The translations under genes were made by a program, and so were the position numbers. The notes beneath the pieces are model-generated. The model did not search any database and was not told the origin of the DNA. It saw only the letters and a list, made by a program, of their open reading frames with translations. Source: Lysobacterales bacterium (GTDB lineage: Bacteria; Pseudomonadota; Gammaproteobacteria; Xanthomonadales; SZUA-36). From it: 64,000 nucleotides of DNA. The DNA lies in assembly GCA_014238945.1 (NCBI GenBank), contig JABAAB010000026.1, forward strand, positions 124,001 to 188,000. Reading direction: 5' to 3'. Below, in pieces: positions 19,021-29,335 of this stretch (the stretch's first letter is position 1; the number at the start of each line of letters is the position of its first letter).

Positions 19021-19518
19021 TTAAGATTCGCGGTTCCGGCGGGTTTTTATCTTCTCGAAGATCGCGTGGATTTCCACGTCATCGCTGTCTGCAGCAAATC
19101 TGCCGAGTGCCCGAAAAGCGGCGGACGATAGGATCCGTGGTTCCCGGATTGCGGGTTGGGGAGTGTTGATGGGAGCGACTCGAATGTCGATACGATCAAT
19201 TTTTGAGACGCCCTCCTCTCTGAGTGATTCAAGCAATTGCTGCGAGATCATTCGAATGCGACTGGCATATGCCGCGCTTGAACAAACAAGGACAAGACAG
19301 TGATTTCGGAATTGGGCAACACGACAATGGGCGGTCAGGGCAGGGTCAAGAATACTGGCCAATTTACCGCCAAGCATGTCCAATGTTCGTGCGTGGGACA
19401 AAACCCGCCCGAAGTTTCGCGTCAGTTCGCTTTCATGTCTCGCCCGTGTACCCGGGTGTTGCATCAGGTCAGCAAGTTTTTTCGGCCAGTGTCCGGATTT
19501 TTTTGAGGGGTCGTTCAT
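19021..19518 (-). CDS. dciA: DUF721 protein, DciA-type replicative helicase loader
   Basis: 165 residues. The N-terminal half is the DUF721 domain: it opens with PKKLADLM, continues through LDMLGGKLASILDPALTAHC and ends NHCLVLVCSSAAYASRIRMI before the LLESLREEG helix. Family knowledge: DciA proteins recruit and load DnaB helicase in bacteria lacking DnaC/DnaI. The neighbourhood lpxC-dciA-M23 peptidase-secA is the one I recall for Pseudomonas PA4406-PA4403. I start at the ATG at 19518; a TTG directly before it would add one residue. The start faces that of the peptidase gene with only 2 nt between them. Confidence 0.85.
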   Translation of the reverse strand: MNDPSKKSGHWPKKLADLMQHPGTRARHESELTRNFGRVLSHARTLDMLGGKLASILDPALTAHCRVAQFRNHCLVLVCSSAAYASRIRMISQQLLESLREEGVSKIDRIDIRVAPINTPQPAIREPRILSSAAFRALGRFAADSDDVEIHAIFEKIKTRRNRES

Positions 19519-19520
19519 CA

Positions 19521-20459
19521 ATGCTAACTAACTTATCCGTATTATTTGCAACCGGCAAGAAATTTGTAGCCGGATTGAAAGCACACCGCGATAAACAGCC
19601 AGGATCAAGAGTGACATTGATCGCCCTGTTGTTGTTTATTTCAGTGTCAATGTTCGTCATGGGTCGATGGAGTTCTCCGACCACGCCGTTGCTTAATCAA
19701 ACCATCGCCGGTATGAAAAGTGAGATCATGCAACAGCAGGGTGCACTTGAACAATTGACCAGTGACCAGGAAATGAACATTAATGCACTGGCGGCCCGAC
19801 TGGCTGAACTCAAGGCCGCTTCCACCCGAATTGATGCCCTTGGTGCGCGACTTGTCCAGCTGGGACAGCTGGACCCGAATGAATTTGATTTTAACCGGCT
19901 TCCACCGGTAGGTGGACCGGAGAAGGTAATTCGCGATGGACATTCGGATGTGCACGATATAATCACCGCAATCGACCTGTTGGCAGTAAACCAGGATCGA
20001 CAGATGATACAACTTGATGCACTACAATTGTTGCTGTTGGACAGGAACCTTGAGTCTGAGAGAACACCCGCCGGCTGGCCGGTTTCATCCGGCTGGATAT
20101 CATCGGGTTTTGGTGAACGCAACGACCCCTTTACCGGGAAAAGAGCCCGTCACGATGGCCTGGACTTCGCGGGAATCAAAGGCAGTGGGATTTTGAGTGT
20201 TGCAAGTGGTGTGGTGATCTGGTCCGGCGATAAGCAAGGCTATGGCAGGACCATAGAAATTGACCACGGCAATGGTTATGTAACCCGCTACGCCCACAAC
20301 GAGGAATTGATGGCCAGCGTAGGAAGCAGGGTTGATTTTGGTGAAGTGATAGCCAGAATGGGTACAACCGGGCGCGCATCTGCTGCACACGTGCATTTTG
20401 AGGTGTTGTTCAAGGGCAAAGCGATCAATCCTTACCAATTCGTCAAGCAGATGCGTTGA
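19521..20459 (+). CDS. Membrane-anchored M23 (LytM) zinc metallopeptidase
   Basis: 312 residues. A basic N-terminus precedes one membrane helix (about residues 30-50, TLIALLLFISVSMFVMG). A periplasmic coiled coil (about 55-110) and a C-terminal LytM domain follow. The zinc/catalytic residues are all present: H and D in ARHDGLDFAG, and HVHFEV, with the GYGRTIEIDHGNGY core. It should therefore be an active peptidoglycan endopeptidase rather than an EnvC-like degenerate regulator. I use the ATG at 19521 with gaggg 11 nt upstream. The frame is open to 19224, but that region is the dciA coding strand in reverse. Substrate is unknown. Confidence 0.85.
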   Translation: MLTNLSVLFATGKKFVAGLKAHRDKQPGSRVTLIALLLFISVSMFVMGRWSSPTTPLLNQTIAGMKSEIMQQQGALEQLTSDQEMNINALAARLAELKAASTRIDALGARLVQLGQLDPNEFDFNRLPPVGGPEKVIRDGHSDVHDIITAIDLLAVNQDRQMIQLDALQLLLLDRNLESERTPAGWPVSSGWISSGFGERNDPFTGKRARHDGLDFAGIKGSGILSVASGVVIWSGDKQGYGRTIEIDHGNGYVTRYAHNEELMASVGSRVDFGEVIARMGTTGRASAAHVHFEVLFKGKAINPYQFVKQMR

Positions 20460-20581
20460 ACCTACTTGCATCACGATGAGATAGCCCCCATCTGTTTTTC
20501 GAGTTCTGGCGTGTTTTACCATCTTGCGTGGTTGCTACATTCACATTAACCAATGATCTATCCGAAAAGAGTCGAAACCAC

Positions 20582-23302
<2,721 letters not shown>

Positions 23303-23362
23303 GCGAATAATGTAATCGCTATCGAATGTGTATCCAATCAAGTGGCTGATTGGTTCAATTTA

Positions 23363-23983
23363 TCAGGTACCTGCAAGCAGCGTGTATTTGGCATGTAGAT
23401 TCGCCACCCGTTGATACAGGATTGAAACCGATTCTGAGTTTTCTATTACGTCATCTGCGATTTCGAGCCGTTGATGGCGTTGTGCTTGCGATGAAAGCGC
23501 CAGCTGAGCCTGGCTTCGACTGCAATCGTCCCGCTTCATCAGACGGACGATCTGAATCTCTGGGTCAACGTCTACCAACAGCACGCGATCAATGCCCGGG
23601 TAAGCACCACTTTCTGCCAGCAAAGGGATTACGAGTATACAGTACCCTGATTGCAGGGAAGATTTCCTGCTTTGCACTTGCGCTCTGATCCTGGGATGAA
23701 GTATTGATTCGAGTTTCTTACGCGAAACAGGATCGGAAAAAATGATTTCCCGAAGGGATTTTCTCCTGAGTCGTCCGTCTGGATCGATGATGTTCGATCC
23801 AAATATTTTTCTGATTTCCCGCAACGCCGGCTGTCCTGGTTCGACTATCTGTCGTGCGATCACGTCTGTGTCTATAACCGGTACCCCAAGTCTTGCGAAT
23901 TCATCCGAAACCAGGGTTTTGCCTGAGGCAATACCGCCGGTTAACGCAACGGTGAAAACAGAATATTGCCCGGTCCGGGTCAT
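23363..23983 (-). CDS. coaE: Dephospho-CoA kinase CoaE
   Basis: 206 residues. It phosphorylates dephospho-CoA in the last step of coenzyme A synthesis. P-loop GGIASGKT (about residues 15-22), VIDTDVIARQIVEPG, HPRIRAQV and VPLLAESGAYPGIDRVLLVD are all typical. The ATG at 23983 lies 2 nt after the pilD stop, so it is the last gene of a pilB-pilC-pilD-coaE unit, as in many gammaproteobacteria. It converges on secA. Confidence 0.97.
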   Translation of the reverse strand: MTRTGQYSVFTVALTGGIASGKTLVSDEFARLGVPVIDTDVIARQIVEPGQPALREIRKIFGSNIIDPDGRLRRKSLREIIFSDPVSRKKLESILHPRIRAQVQSRKSSLQSGYCILVIPLLAESGAYPGIDRVLLVDVDPEIQIVRLMKRDDCSRSQAQLALSSQAQRHQRLEIADDVIENSESVSILYQRVANLHAKYTLLAGT

Positions 23984-23985
23984 GT

Positions 23986-24855
23986 TTAGCCCAGTCCACT
24001 ACTCCGCAGGTACGAGTCAATAATCTGGTCACCCCAGATCAATGCAAGCCATCCTGCCGAGGCGATAAATGGTCCAAATGGCATTGGCTGGTTCGACTCG
24101 TGTCGTTTCATGCTGATCATGGCCAAACCGACTATGGCTCCGACCAGTGATGACAATAAAATGATCAGTGGCAGCATCTGCCAACCCAGCCATGCACCCA
24201 GGGCGGCAAGTAACTTGAAGTCGCCGTAACCCATGCCTTCCTTGCCGGTCAGCAGGCGAAAAAGATGATAGACAAACCAAAGAGACAGGTAACCGGCCAA
24301 TGCACCGATAATACTGCTCACAGGATCTGTAAAGACATTGAACAGACTGATAAATAACCCGGCCCATAAAAGCAGGTATGTCAGGTCATCAGGCAGTAAT
24401 TGGTGATCTATATCTATACCGGTCAAAGCAATCAGGCAGGCGGTTAGTCCAAGAGCCGTCAGTGTTTGAACAGTTGGGCCGAAATGGATTGCCACGACCA
24501 GGAACAGGATGGCAGTAACGCCCTCGACCAGGGGGTAACGATATGAAATTGGCGCTTTGCACGATGCACAACGACCCTTCAAAAAGACATAACTGAGAAT
24601 GGGAATATTCTCATGGGCTCTGATCATATGACCACATTTCGGACACTGGGAGCGTGCCCACATGATGCCTGGCGGTGGGGTTGTATTGACTTGATCTTTG
24701 ATTTCCAGGAGTTGCCTGCACTGGCAACGCCAGTCATGCTCCAGATTAGCAGGTAGCCTCAGGATGACTACATTCAGAAAGGACCCGATCAGTAAACCAA
24801 AACCCGTCACCGCCGTCAGGAACAGCGGTGTGTTGGCAAGAATTGTCTGTATCAT
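23986..24855 (-). CDS. pilD: Type IV prepilin peptidase and N-methyltransferase PilD
   Basis: 289 residues, polytopic. An N-terminal membrane helix leads into the cytoplasmic loop with the paired zinc cysteines (CPKCGHMI and CASCKAPISYRYPLVE). The two catalytic aspartates of TFPP proteases appear in GIDIDHQLLPDDLTY and GYGDFKLLAALGAWLG. It cleaves the leader of both pilins at 27.9-29.1 kb before Phe and methylates the new N-terminus. It is spaced 5 nt from pilC. Confidence 0.97.
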   Translation of the reverse strand: MIQTILANTPLFLTAVTGFGLLIGSFLNVVILRLPANLEHDWRCQCRQLLEIKDQVNTTPPPGIMWARSQCPKCGHMIRAHENIPILSYVFLKGRCASCKAPISYRYPLVEGVTAILFLVVAIHFGPTVQTLTALGLTACLIALTGIDIDHQLLPDDLTYLLLWAGLFISLFNVFTDPVSSIIGALAGYLSLWFVYHLFRLLTGKEGMGYGDFKLLAALGAWLGWQMLPLIILLSSLVGAIVGLAMISMKRHESNQPMPFGPFIASAGWLALIWGDQIIDSYLRSSGLG

Positions 24856-24860
24856 CCAGC

Positions 24861-26081
24861 TTAAATGACAGAGGCCATCTTGAATATGGGCAGATACATG
24901 GCAATTACCATGGTTCCAACCACTCCGCCAATAAAGACAATGATCAGTGGCTCCAACAGGCTTGACAGGGCGTCAACCGAGTTTTCGACTTCTTCTTCGT
25001 AGGCCTCTGCCACCTTGATCAGCATTTCATCGAGGGAGCCGGCCTCCTCACCGATGGCCGCCATTTGTATCACCATATTGGGGAAAACATCGGTCTGCGT
25101 CATGGCCAGTTGTAGCTGGTGACCGACAGAAACATCCGCGCGGATCCGGGATGCTGCATCGTTGAAAACGGCATTACCCGTGGCACCGGATACAATTTGA
25201 AGGGCATCAACCAGTGGCACACCCGCGGCAAAGGTGATGGCCAGTGTTCTACAGAATCTCGCGATCGCTGACTTTTCAAGAATGTCGCCGATTATCGGGA
25301 TCTTCAATGACATGCGATCCATCCAGTGGTTAAAGCCCTTGAATCTTTTCTTTGCCATGATGAATCCGGTTATACCGAGGGCGGCACCAAGAACCACGTA
25401 CAGACCATAGGCGATCAGCCAGTCACTCGCGTGAATGATCATCATGGTGAACGCGGGTAAATCTGCTCCAAAGCTCGCGAAAATCCCCTGGAATTGGGGA
25501 ATTACATAGATCAGCAAAATGGAAGATACAATGATTGCGACACCTATAACTGCAATCGGGTAATACAATGCCTTTTTGATTTTGCCCTTGATGCTTTCGA
25601 TGCGTTCCTTATAGGAAGCTATTTCGTCCAGAATGGTATCGAGCACGCCGGCACTTTCACCTGCCTTCACCAGGTTTACATAGAGCTCATCGAACTGCAT
25701 CGGATGTGCGCTGAGTGCTTCGAACAGGCTCCCTCCGCCCTCTACTTCATTGCGTACTTTCTCTACCAGGATACGCATGCGCGGATTCTTGACCCCACCT
25801 GCAATGATCTGGAAGGCGGTCACCAGTGGGACGCCGGATTTGAGCATGGTGGCCAATTGCCGGGAGAATACAGCGATGTCTTTGGCGGTGATACGGCTGC
25901 CTGATCCGCCGAACAGAGCTTTGGGTTTCTTTTTCACCCTGATGGGTGTGATGCCCTGCCGTCTCAGATCGGCCCGTACCAGGTTGGGGTTGGCCGCAAC
26001 CTGCTGGCCCTTGAGTTTGACACCGCGTTTGTCGCGTCCTTGCCAAATGAATGTGATGGGTTCTGCTTGTGTAATGGCCAT
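24861..26081 (-). CDS. pilC: Type IV pilus inner-membrane platform protein PilC
   Basis: 406 residues. Two T2SF domains (about 70-195 and 275-395), each preceding membrane helices. Signatures: FSRQLATMLKSGVPLVTAF, NLVKAGESAGVLD, FCRTLAITFAAGVPLVDAL, AAIGEEAGSLDEML and the C-terminal LLEPLIIVFIGGVVGTMVIA. It couples PilB ATP hydrolysis to pilin insertion. It begins 3 nt after the pilB stop and is plainly co-transcribed. Confidence 0.97.
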   Translation of the reverse strand: MAITQAEPITFIWQGRDKRGVKLKGQQVAANPNLVRADLRRQGITPIRVKKKPKALFGGSGSRITAKDIAVFSRQLATMLKSGVPLVTAFQIIAGGVKNPRMRILVEKVRNEVEGGGSLFEALSAHPMQFDELYVNLVKAGESAGVLDTILDEIASYKERIESIKGKIKKALYYPIAVIGVAIIVSSILLIYVIPQFQGIFASFGADLPAFTMMIIHASDWLIAYGLYVVLGAALGITGFIMAKKRFKGFNHWMDRMSLKIPIIGDILEKSAIARFCRTLAITFAAGVPLVDALQIVSGATGNAVFNDAASRIRADVSVGHQLQLAMTQTDVFPNMVIQMAAIGEEAGSLDEMLIKVAEAYEEEVENSVDALSSLLEPLIIVFIGGVVGTMVIAMYLPIFKMASVI

Positions 26082-26084
26082 AAC

Positions 26085-27797
26085 CTAGTCCCTGGTTACC
26101 CGATTGGTCTCAATCAAATCCGTTGTGCCTTCAGCAACTTTGTTCAAAGCTGCCCGACGTAAATCCACAATTCCTTCCTTCTTGGCTTGATCGGCAATTT
26201 TTAATGCGTTGCCTTCTTCCAATATGATTCTAGCAATACTATCCGAAATCGGCATAACTTGAAACACACCCGACCTTCCCCGATAACCGGAGTTGCATTC
26301 AGAACAACCGACTGGTTTGTATATTTGCAAGTCTTCGAGTTCGCCTTCTAAATATCCAGCCTGAGCCAGAGCTTCTGGTGGCATGTCATCCAGTTGTTTA
26401 CATTTATGCAGCCGCCTCATTAACCGCTGAGCGATCACAAGTTCGACGGCTGAAGTAATGTTATAGGTTGGAACACCCATATTCATCAGACGAGTGATAG
26501 ATTGTGGTGCGTCATTGGTATGCAACGTGGACAGTACTAGGTGACCTGTTTGTGCGGCTTTGATCGCAATCTCAGCTGTTTCCAGGTCACGAATCTCACC
26601 AACCATAACCACATCCGGATCCTGTCTCAGAAAGGATCTCAGTGCCTTTGCAAATGTCATTCCCTGTTTTGCGTTCTGTTGCACCTGATTAATACCTGGC
26701 ACCCGAATTTCGACCGGGTCTTCTACAGTCGATATGTTACGACCTTCGTCATTGAGAATGTTCAGGGCAGTGTATAAAGTCACTGTTTTACCGCTGCCCG
26801 TCGGGCCGGTAACCAGAATCATGCCGTAGGGTTTTTGCACGGAGGAATGAAACAATTCCTGCTGGCCAAGTTCAAAACCCAGTCCTTCAATCCCCATGCG
26901 TGTTGCAGCTGAATCGAGTATTCGTAGAACCACTTTCTCACCAAACAGCATTGGACAGGTTGAGACACGAAAATCTATGGATTTCTTTCGGGACAGGTTC
27001 AATTTTATGCGCCCATCCTGTGGTATGCGTTTTTCAGCGATATCCAGTCCGGACATTACTTTCAGTCGAGACGACAATCGTCTGGACATCTGTATTGGGG
27101 GACTGGCCACCTGGGTTAGAATTCCATCCAGACGATATCTTATCCGGTACGTTGTTTCATAAGGTTCAAAGTGAATATCTGAGGCGCCTTTTCTGATCGC
27201 ATCTATGAGTACCTTGTTGATAAAACGCACAACGGGTGTTTCATCAACGCTGGGATCTGATGAGTCATCTTCCTCTTCGGTTGATTCGAGTTGGAAACCA
27301 ATATCTTCCAATCCCTCGTCTTCCAGGTCGTCAAATACGGAATCTGCCGCCTGTAATGCACTTTCAATGGTGGATTCAAGTTTATTGGCTGCAACCAGGA
27401 TGGGTTCCACGCGGAAACCGGAGCTGAAGGCAATCTCGTCGATCACCGCCTGGTCTGTTGGATCGGATACAGCCAGAAATAGAGAGTTTCCGCGCAGATA
27501 AAGTGGAAATGCGTTGTGTTTCTGAATCAGATTCTCATCAACCAGGCTCACTGGAGCAATGGCCAGGTCGATTGCACGAATATCGATAATGGGTATGCCA
27601 TATTCAATTGATGCAGTATTGGTTAACGCATCGGCGTCAATGCTCTGATGCTTGATCAGCCACGCAAGAATCGTTAGTCCTTTCTTGCTGGCTTCGGCAC
27701 CTGCATCAATGGCGGCTTGTTCTTCCATGAGACCATCGGCAACCAGTCGACGGGCCAAACCGTGCAGATGACTGGTTGCTTTTAATTCAGTGTTCAT
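26085..27797 (-). CDS. pilB: Type IV pilus extension ATPase PilB
   Basis: 570 residues from the ATG at 27797. An N-terminal MshEN-type region (about 1-150) is followed by the N2 domain and RecA-like core with GPTGSGKTVTLY, Asp box, Walker B VMVGEIRDLETAEIA and the His box LVLSTLHTNDAPQSITRL. Near the C-terminus is a zinc region with three cysteines, one in LHKCKQLDD and two in GCSECNSGYRGR; the usual CxxC/CxxC pair would need a fourth. The upstream in-frame ATG at 27827 lacks a ribosome site and overlaps a TATAAT box, while 27797 has ggag 10 nt upstream. Confidence 0.96.
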   Translation of the reverse strand: MNTELKATSHLHGLARRLVADGLMEEQAAIDAGAEASKKGLTILAWLIKHQSIDADALTNTASIEYGIPIIDIRAIDLAIAPVSLVDENLIQKHNAFPLYLRGNSLFLAVSDPTDQAVIDEIAFSSGFRVEPILVAANKLESTIESALQAADSVFDDLEDEGLEDIGFQLESTEEEDDSSDPSVDETPVVRFINKVLIDAIRKGASDIHFEPYETTYRIRYRLDGILTQVASPPIQMSRRLSSRLKVMSGLDIAEKRIPQDGRIKLNLSRKKSIDFRVSTCPMLFGEKVVLRILDSAATRMGIEGLGFELGQQELFHSSVQKPYGMILVTGPTGSGKTVTLYTALNILNDEGRNISTVEDPVEIRVPGINQVQQNAKQGMTFAKALRSFLRQDPDVVMVGEIRDLETAEIAIKAAQTGHLVLSTLHTNDAPQSITRLMNMGVPTYNITSAVELVIAQRLMRRLHKCKQLDDMPPEALAQAGYLEGELEDLQIYKPVGCSECNSGYRGRSGVFQVMPISDSIARIILEEGNALKIADQAKKEGIVDLRRAALNKVAEGTTDLIETNRVTRD

Positions 27798-27825
27798 AGA
27801 CGGGTTACTCCATTTCCCGGATACC

Positions 27826-27831
27826 ATTATA
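27826..27831 (-). promoter_or_regulatory. -10 box (TATAAT) for pilBCD-coaE
   Basis: A consensus TATAAT on the minus strand, 29 nt before the pilB ATG. A partial -35 (TTGCAC) lies upstream but with a long spacer of about 19 nt, so promoter strength is uncertain. It suggests pilBCD-coaE is expressed independently of the pilins. Confidence 0.4.
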
Positions 27832-27872
27832 CTGAAATGTAACTGAATTGGTGCAAATCATTGCAAAGAAAG

Positions 27873-27902
27873 CAGAAACCTCCATAAATGCAAGGGTTTC
27901 TG
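27873..27902 (-). terminator. Hairpin terminator after the second pilin gene
   Basis: Minus-strand inverted repeat CAGAAACC / GGTTTCTG (27895-27902 and 27873-27880) with a 14-nt loop, followed by a T-rich run (ctttctttg). It begins 16 nt after the pilin stop at 27919 and separates it from pilB. Confidence 0.5.
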
Positions 27903-27918
27903 ACTGACAATTAAGTAA

Positions 27919-28407
27919 TCAGTTGCGACAACTTGGTGGCAGGTAATTGAGTTTGCTAATAGGACTGGCGCCTGGCCCGCAGTTCCAAGCAATAAATCCT
28001 GATGCCAGTATGGTCGGTGTCATGGTTGGATATAGGTCAAACGCCACCAAAGATTCATCTATTGCGGCTTCGTCCAGGTCAATGACAAATGAACCCGTGG
28101 CGGGGTCATAATTAATATACCCTTCACAGAACCGAGTGTCACCTACCCCAACAATAGCCGCGTCTGCGGCAGCAGGCGGCCACGAACCCAGGCTTTGTCT
28201 ATATTCAGAAATTTGCATCTTGGCAATAGATGCATTGTTAATGCATTCCAATACCTTTGTTCTTATGGTGTAGTCGTTGTACGCCGGAACTGCCAGTGCT
28301 ACAAGCACAGCAACAATTGCAATGATGATCATCAACTCGATCAGCGTGAAACCCCTGGCCGATCCTGAGGTAGACCGTTCTAGTGACCCTTTGAGAATTT
28401 CATACAT
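27919..28407 (-). CDS. Type IV pilin (second copy, long leader)
   Basis: 162 residues. The prepilin processing site is [10 protein letters not shown] with the Glu5 equivalent retained, then the hydrophobic assembly helix ([21 protein letters not shown]) and a soluble head ending in a C-terminal disulfide-type loop (Cys in WNCGPG and in PPSCRN). The leader is 19 residues, against 7 in its neighbour, and contains serines and charges (KGSLERSTSGSARG). The proteins share the helix and the INNASIAKMQISEYRQS / [17 protein letters not shown] region, so they are duplicated paralogs. It is separated from the other pilin by a strong terminator. No sigma54 box is seen before it. Confidence 0.9.
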   Translation of the reverse strand: MYEILKGSLERSTSGSARGFTLIELMIIIAIVAVLVALAVPAYNDYTIRTKVLECINNASIAKMQISEYRQSLGSWPPAAADAAIVGVGDTRFCEGYINYDPATGSFVIDLDEAAIDESLVAFDLYPTMTPTILASGFIAWNCGPGASPISKLNYLPPSCRN

Positions 28408-28601
28408 ATCACAGTTACCCTGCCTACTCCGGTTGGAATTCGCATTGTGATCTGGCGAATCCGTTACACTCGACCGTGTTTGGTCATCTTCCCTGTGTGT
28501 GCGAGTGGGCGATTACTTCCCCTTATATCAGTATAACCATGGGCGACCATGATTGCAAGTAATCCGAAGTACGCAAAATTCATATAATCAATTGAATTAT
28601 A

Positions 28602-28635
28602 AAAGAAAACCTCCGCATTTGCGGAGGTTTTCTTT
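28602..28635. terminator. Strong rho-independent terminator between the pilin genes
   Basis: A 15-bp perfect stem, AAAGAAAACCTCCGC / GCGGAGGTTTTCTTT, with an ATTT loop, 34 nt after the stop of the first pilin gene. The A/T flanks on both sides make it work in either direction. It should end most pilA transcription before the second pilin gene. Confidence 0.92.
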
Positions 28636-28668
28636 TTAACTTTATGTCGAAGAAATCTAACTCAAATA

Positions 28669-29118
28669 TCAGGTACCACGACAGGATGACGGCAGGTACT
28701 TGACATTGTTGGCTGCTGTTGTGCCAGAAGAGCAAGCCCAGTCAACACCAGCAGTTGAATATGCAGGTGTCAGGACGGGCTGAATAAGGCCGGAAATGCC
28801 TGAGTCAACTGCGGTTTCGTCAACCAAAACATCGAATGCACCAGTAGAGGGAGTGTAGGCAGTCATGGTATCGCAATATTGCGTGTCACCAATGGTTGAA
28901 AGACCGGCTTGCGCAGCTGTGGTCGGAAATGCCCCTTCAGACTGGCGGAATTCGGAGATATTCAACTTGGCTACCGCTCCGTTATTAACACATTCGCCAA
29001 CTTTTGCACGAATGGTGTAGTCCTGATAAGCCGGTACGGCCAGTGCGACCAAGATGGCCACGATGGCGATAACGATCATCAGTTCAATCAAAGTAAAACC
29101 TTTCTGCATATTTTTCAC
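28669..29118 (-). CDS. pilA: Type IV major pilin PilA
   Basis: 149 residues. A 7-residue leader (MKNMQKG) is cleaved before FTLIELM, with Glu5, then the helix [21 protein letters not shown] and a globular head with a C-terminal Cys loop (ACSSGTT to SSCRGT). The start is the GTG at 29118, placed 7 nt after ggagg; an ATG three codons later is also possible. The sigma54 promoter upstream and the strong terminator downstream mark this as the abundantly expressed pilin. It is processed by PilD and assembled by PilB/PilC encoded downstream. Confidence 0.93.
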   Translation of the reverse strand: MKNMQKGFTLIELMIVIAIVAILVALAVPAYQDYTIRAKVGECVNNGAVAKLNISEFRQSEGAFPTTAAQAGLSTIGDTQYCDTMTAYTPSTGAFDVLVDETAVDSGISGLIQPVLTPAYSTAGVDWACSSGTTAANNVKYLPSSCRGT

Positions 29119-29212
29119 AATTAACCCTCCAATGGTTATGTATGGTGGTCTGTTGTTTTCAGACTACCGCTTTTTCCCTTAAACGAAACTCGGGATGCCA
29201 AGCTATTTTAAT

Positions 29213-29227
29213 GCAAACAACATGCCA
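29213..29227 (-). promoter_or_regulatory. sigma54 (RpoN) promoter of pilA
   Basis: On the minus strand TGGCAT-GTTGT-TTGC matches the -24/-12 consensus TGGCAC-N5-TTGC at all but one position, with exact spacing. The expected start is near 29200, leaving a leader of about 80 nt before the pilA GTG. pilA in Pseudomonas is transcribed by sigma54 with PilR, and pilSR lie 2 kb away here. Confidence 0.88.
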
Positions 29228-29276
29228 AATAATATATGACCGAAAAACAATAGGATACATACAGTGTGGTACTTGC

Positions 29277-29335
29277 TTGACATAAATCATTCCGTAGAGC
29301 GTCACAAACTGACAAAAAATGTCAATTTGGTGTCA
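29277..29335. promoter_or_regulatory. Probable PilR enhancer: TGTCA/TGACA repeats upstream of the pilA promoter
   Basis: TGACA or TGTCA occurs at 29278-29282, 29310-29314, 29320-29324 and 29331-29335, plus CGTCACA near 29300. The middle two form the palindrome TGACAAAAAATGTCA. The cluster begins about 50 nt upstream of the -24 element, a normal enhancer distance, and known PilR sites contain TGTC-type cores. It overlaps the last codons of the ligase gene. Confidence 0.55.

Noticed and set aside
19224-19520. Longer N-terminus for the M23 peptidase
   Set aside because: It is antisense to dciA and puts 99 atypical residues before the membrane anchor; the ATG at 19521 has a ribosome site.
20528-20581. 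Longer start for secA
   Set aside because: The extra 18 residues do not match SecA, whose N-terminus begins at the ATG at 20582.
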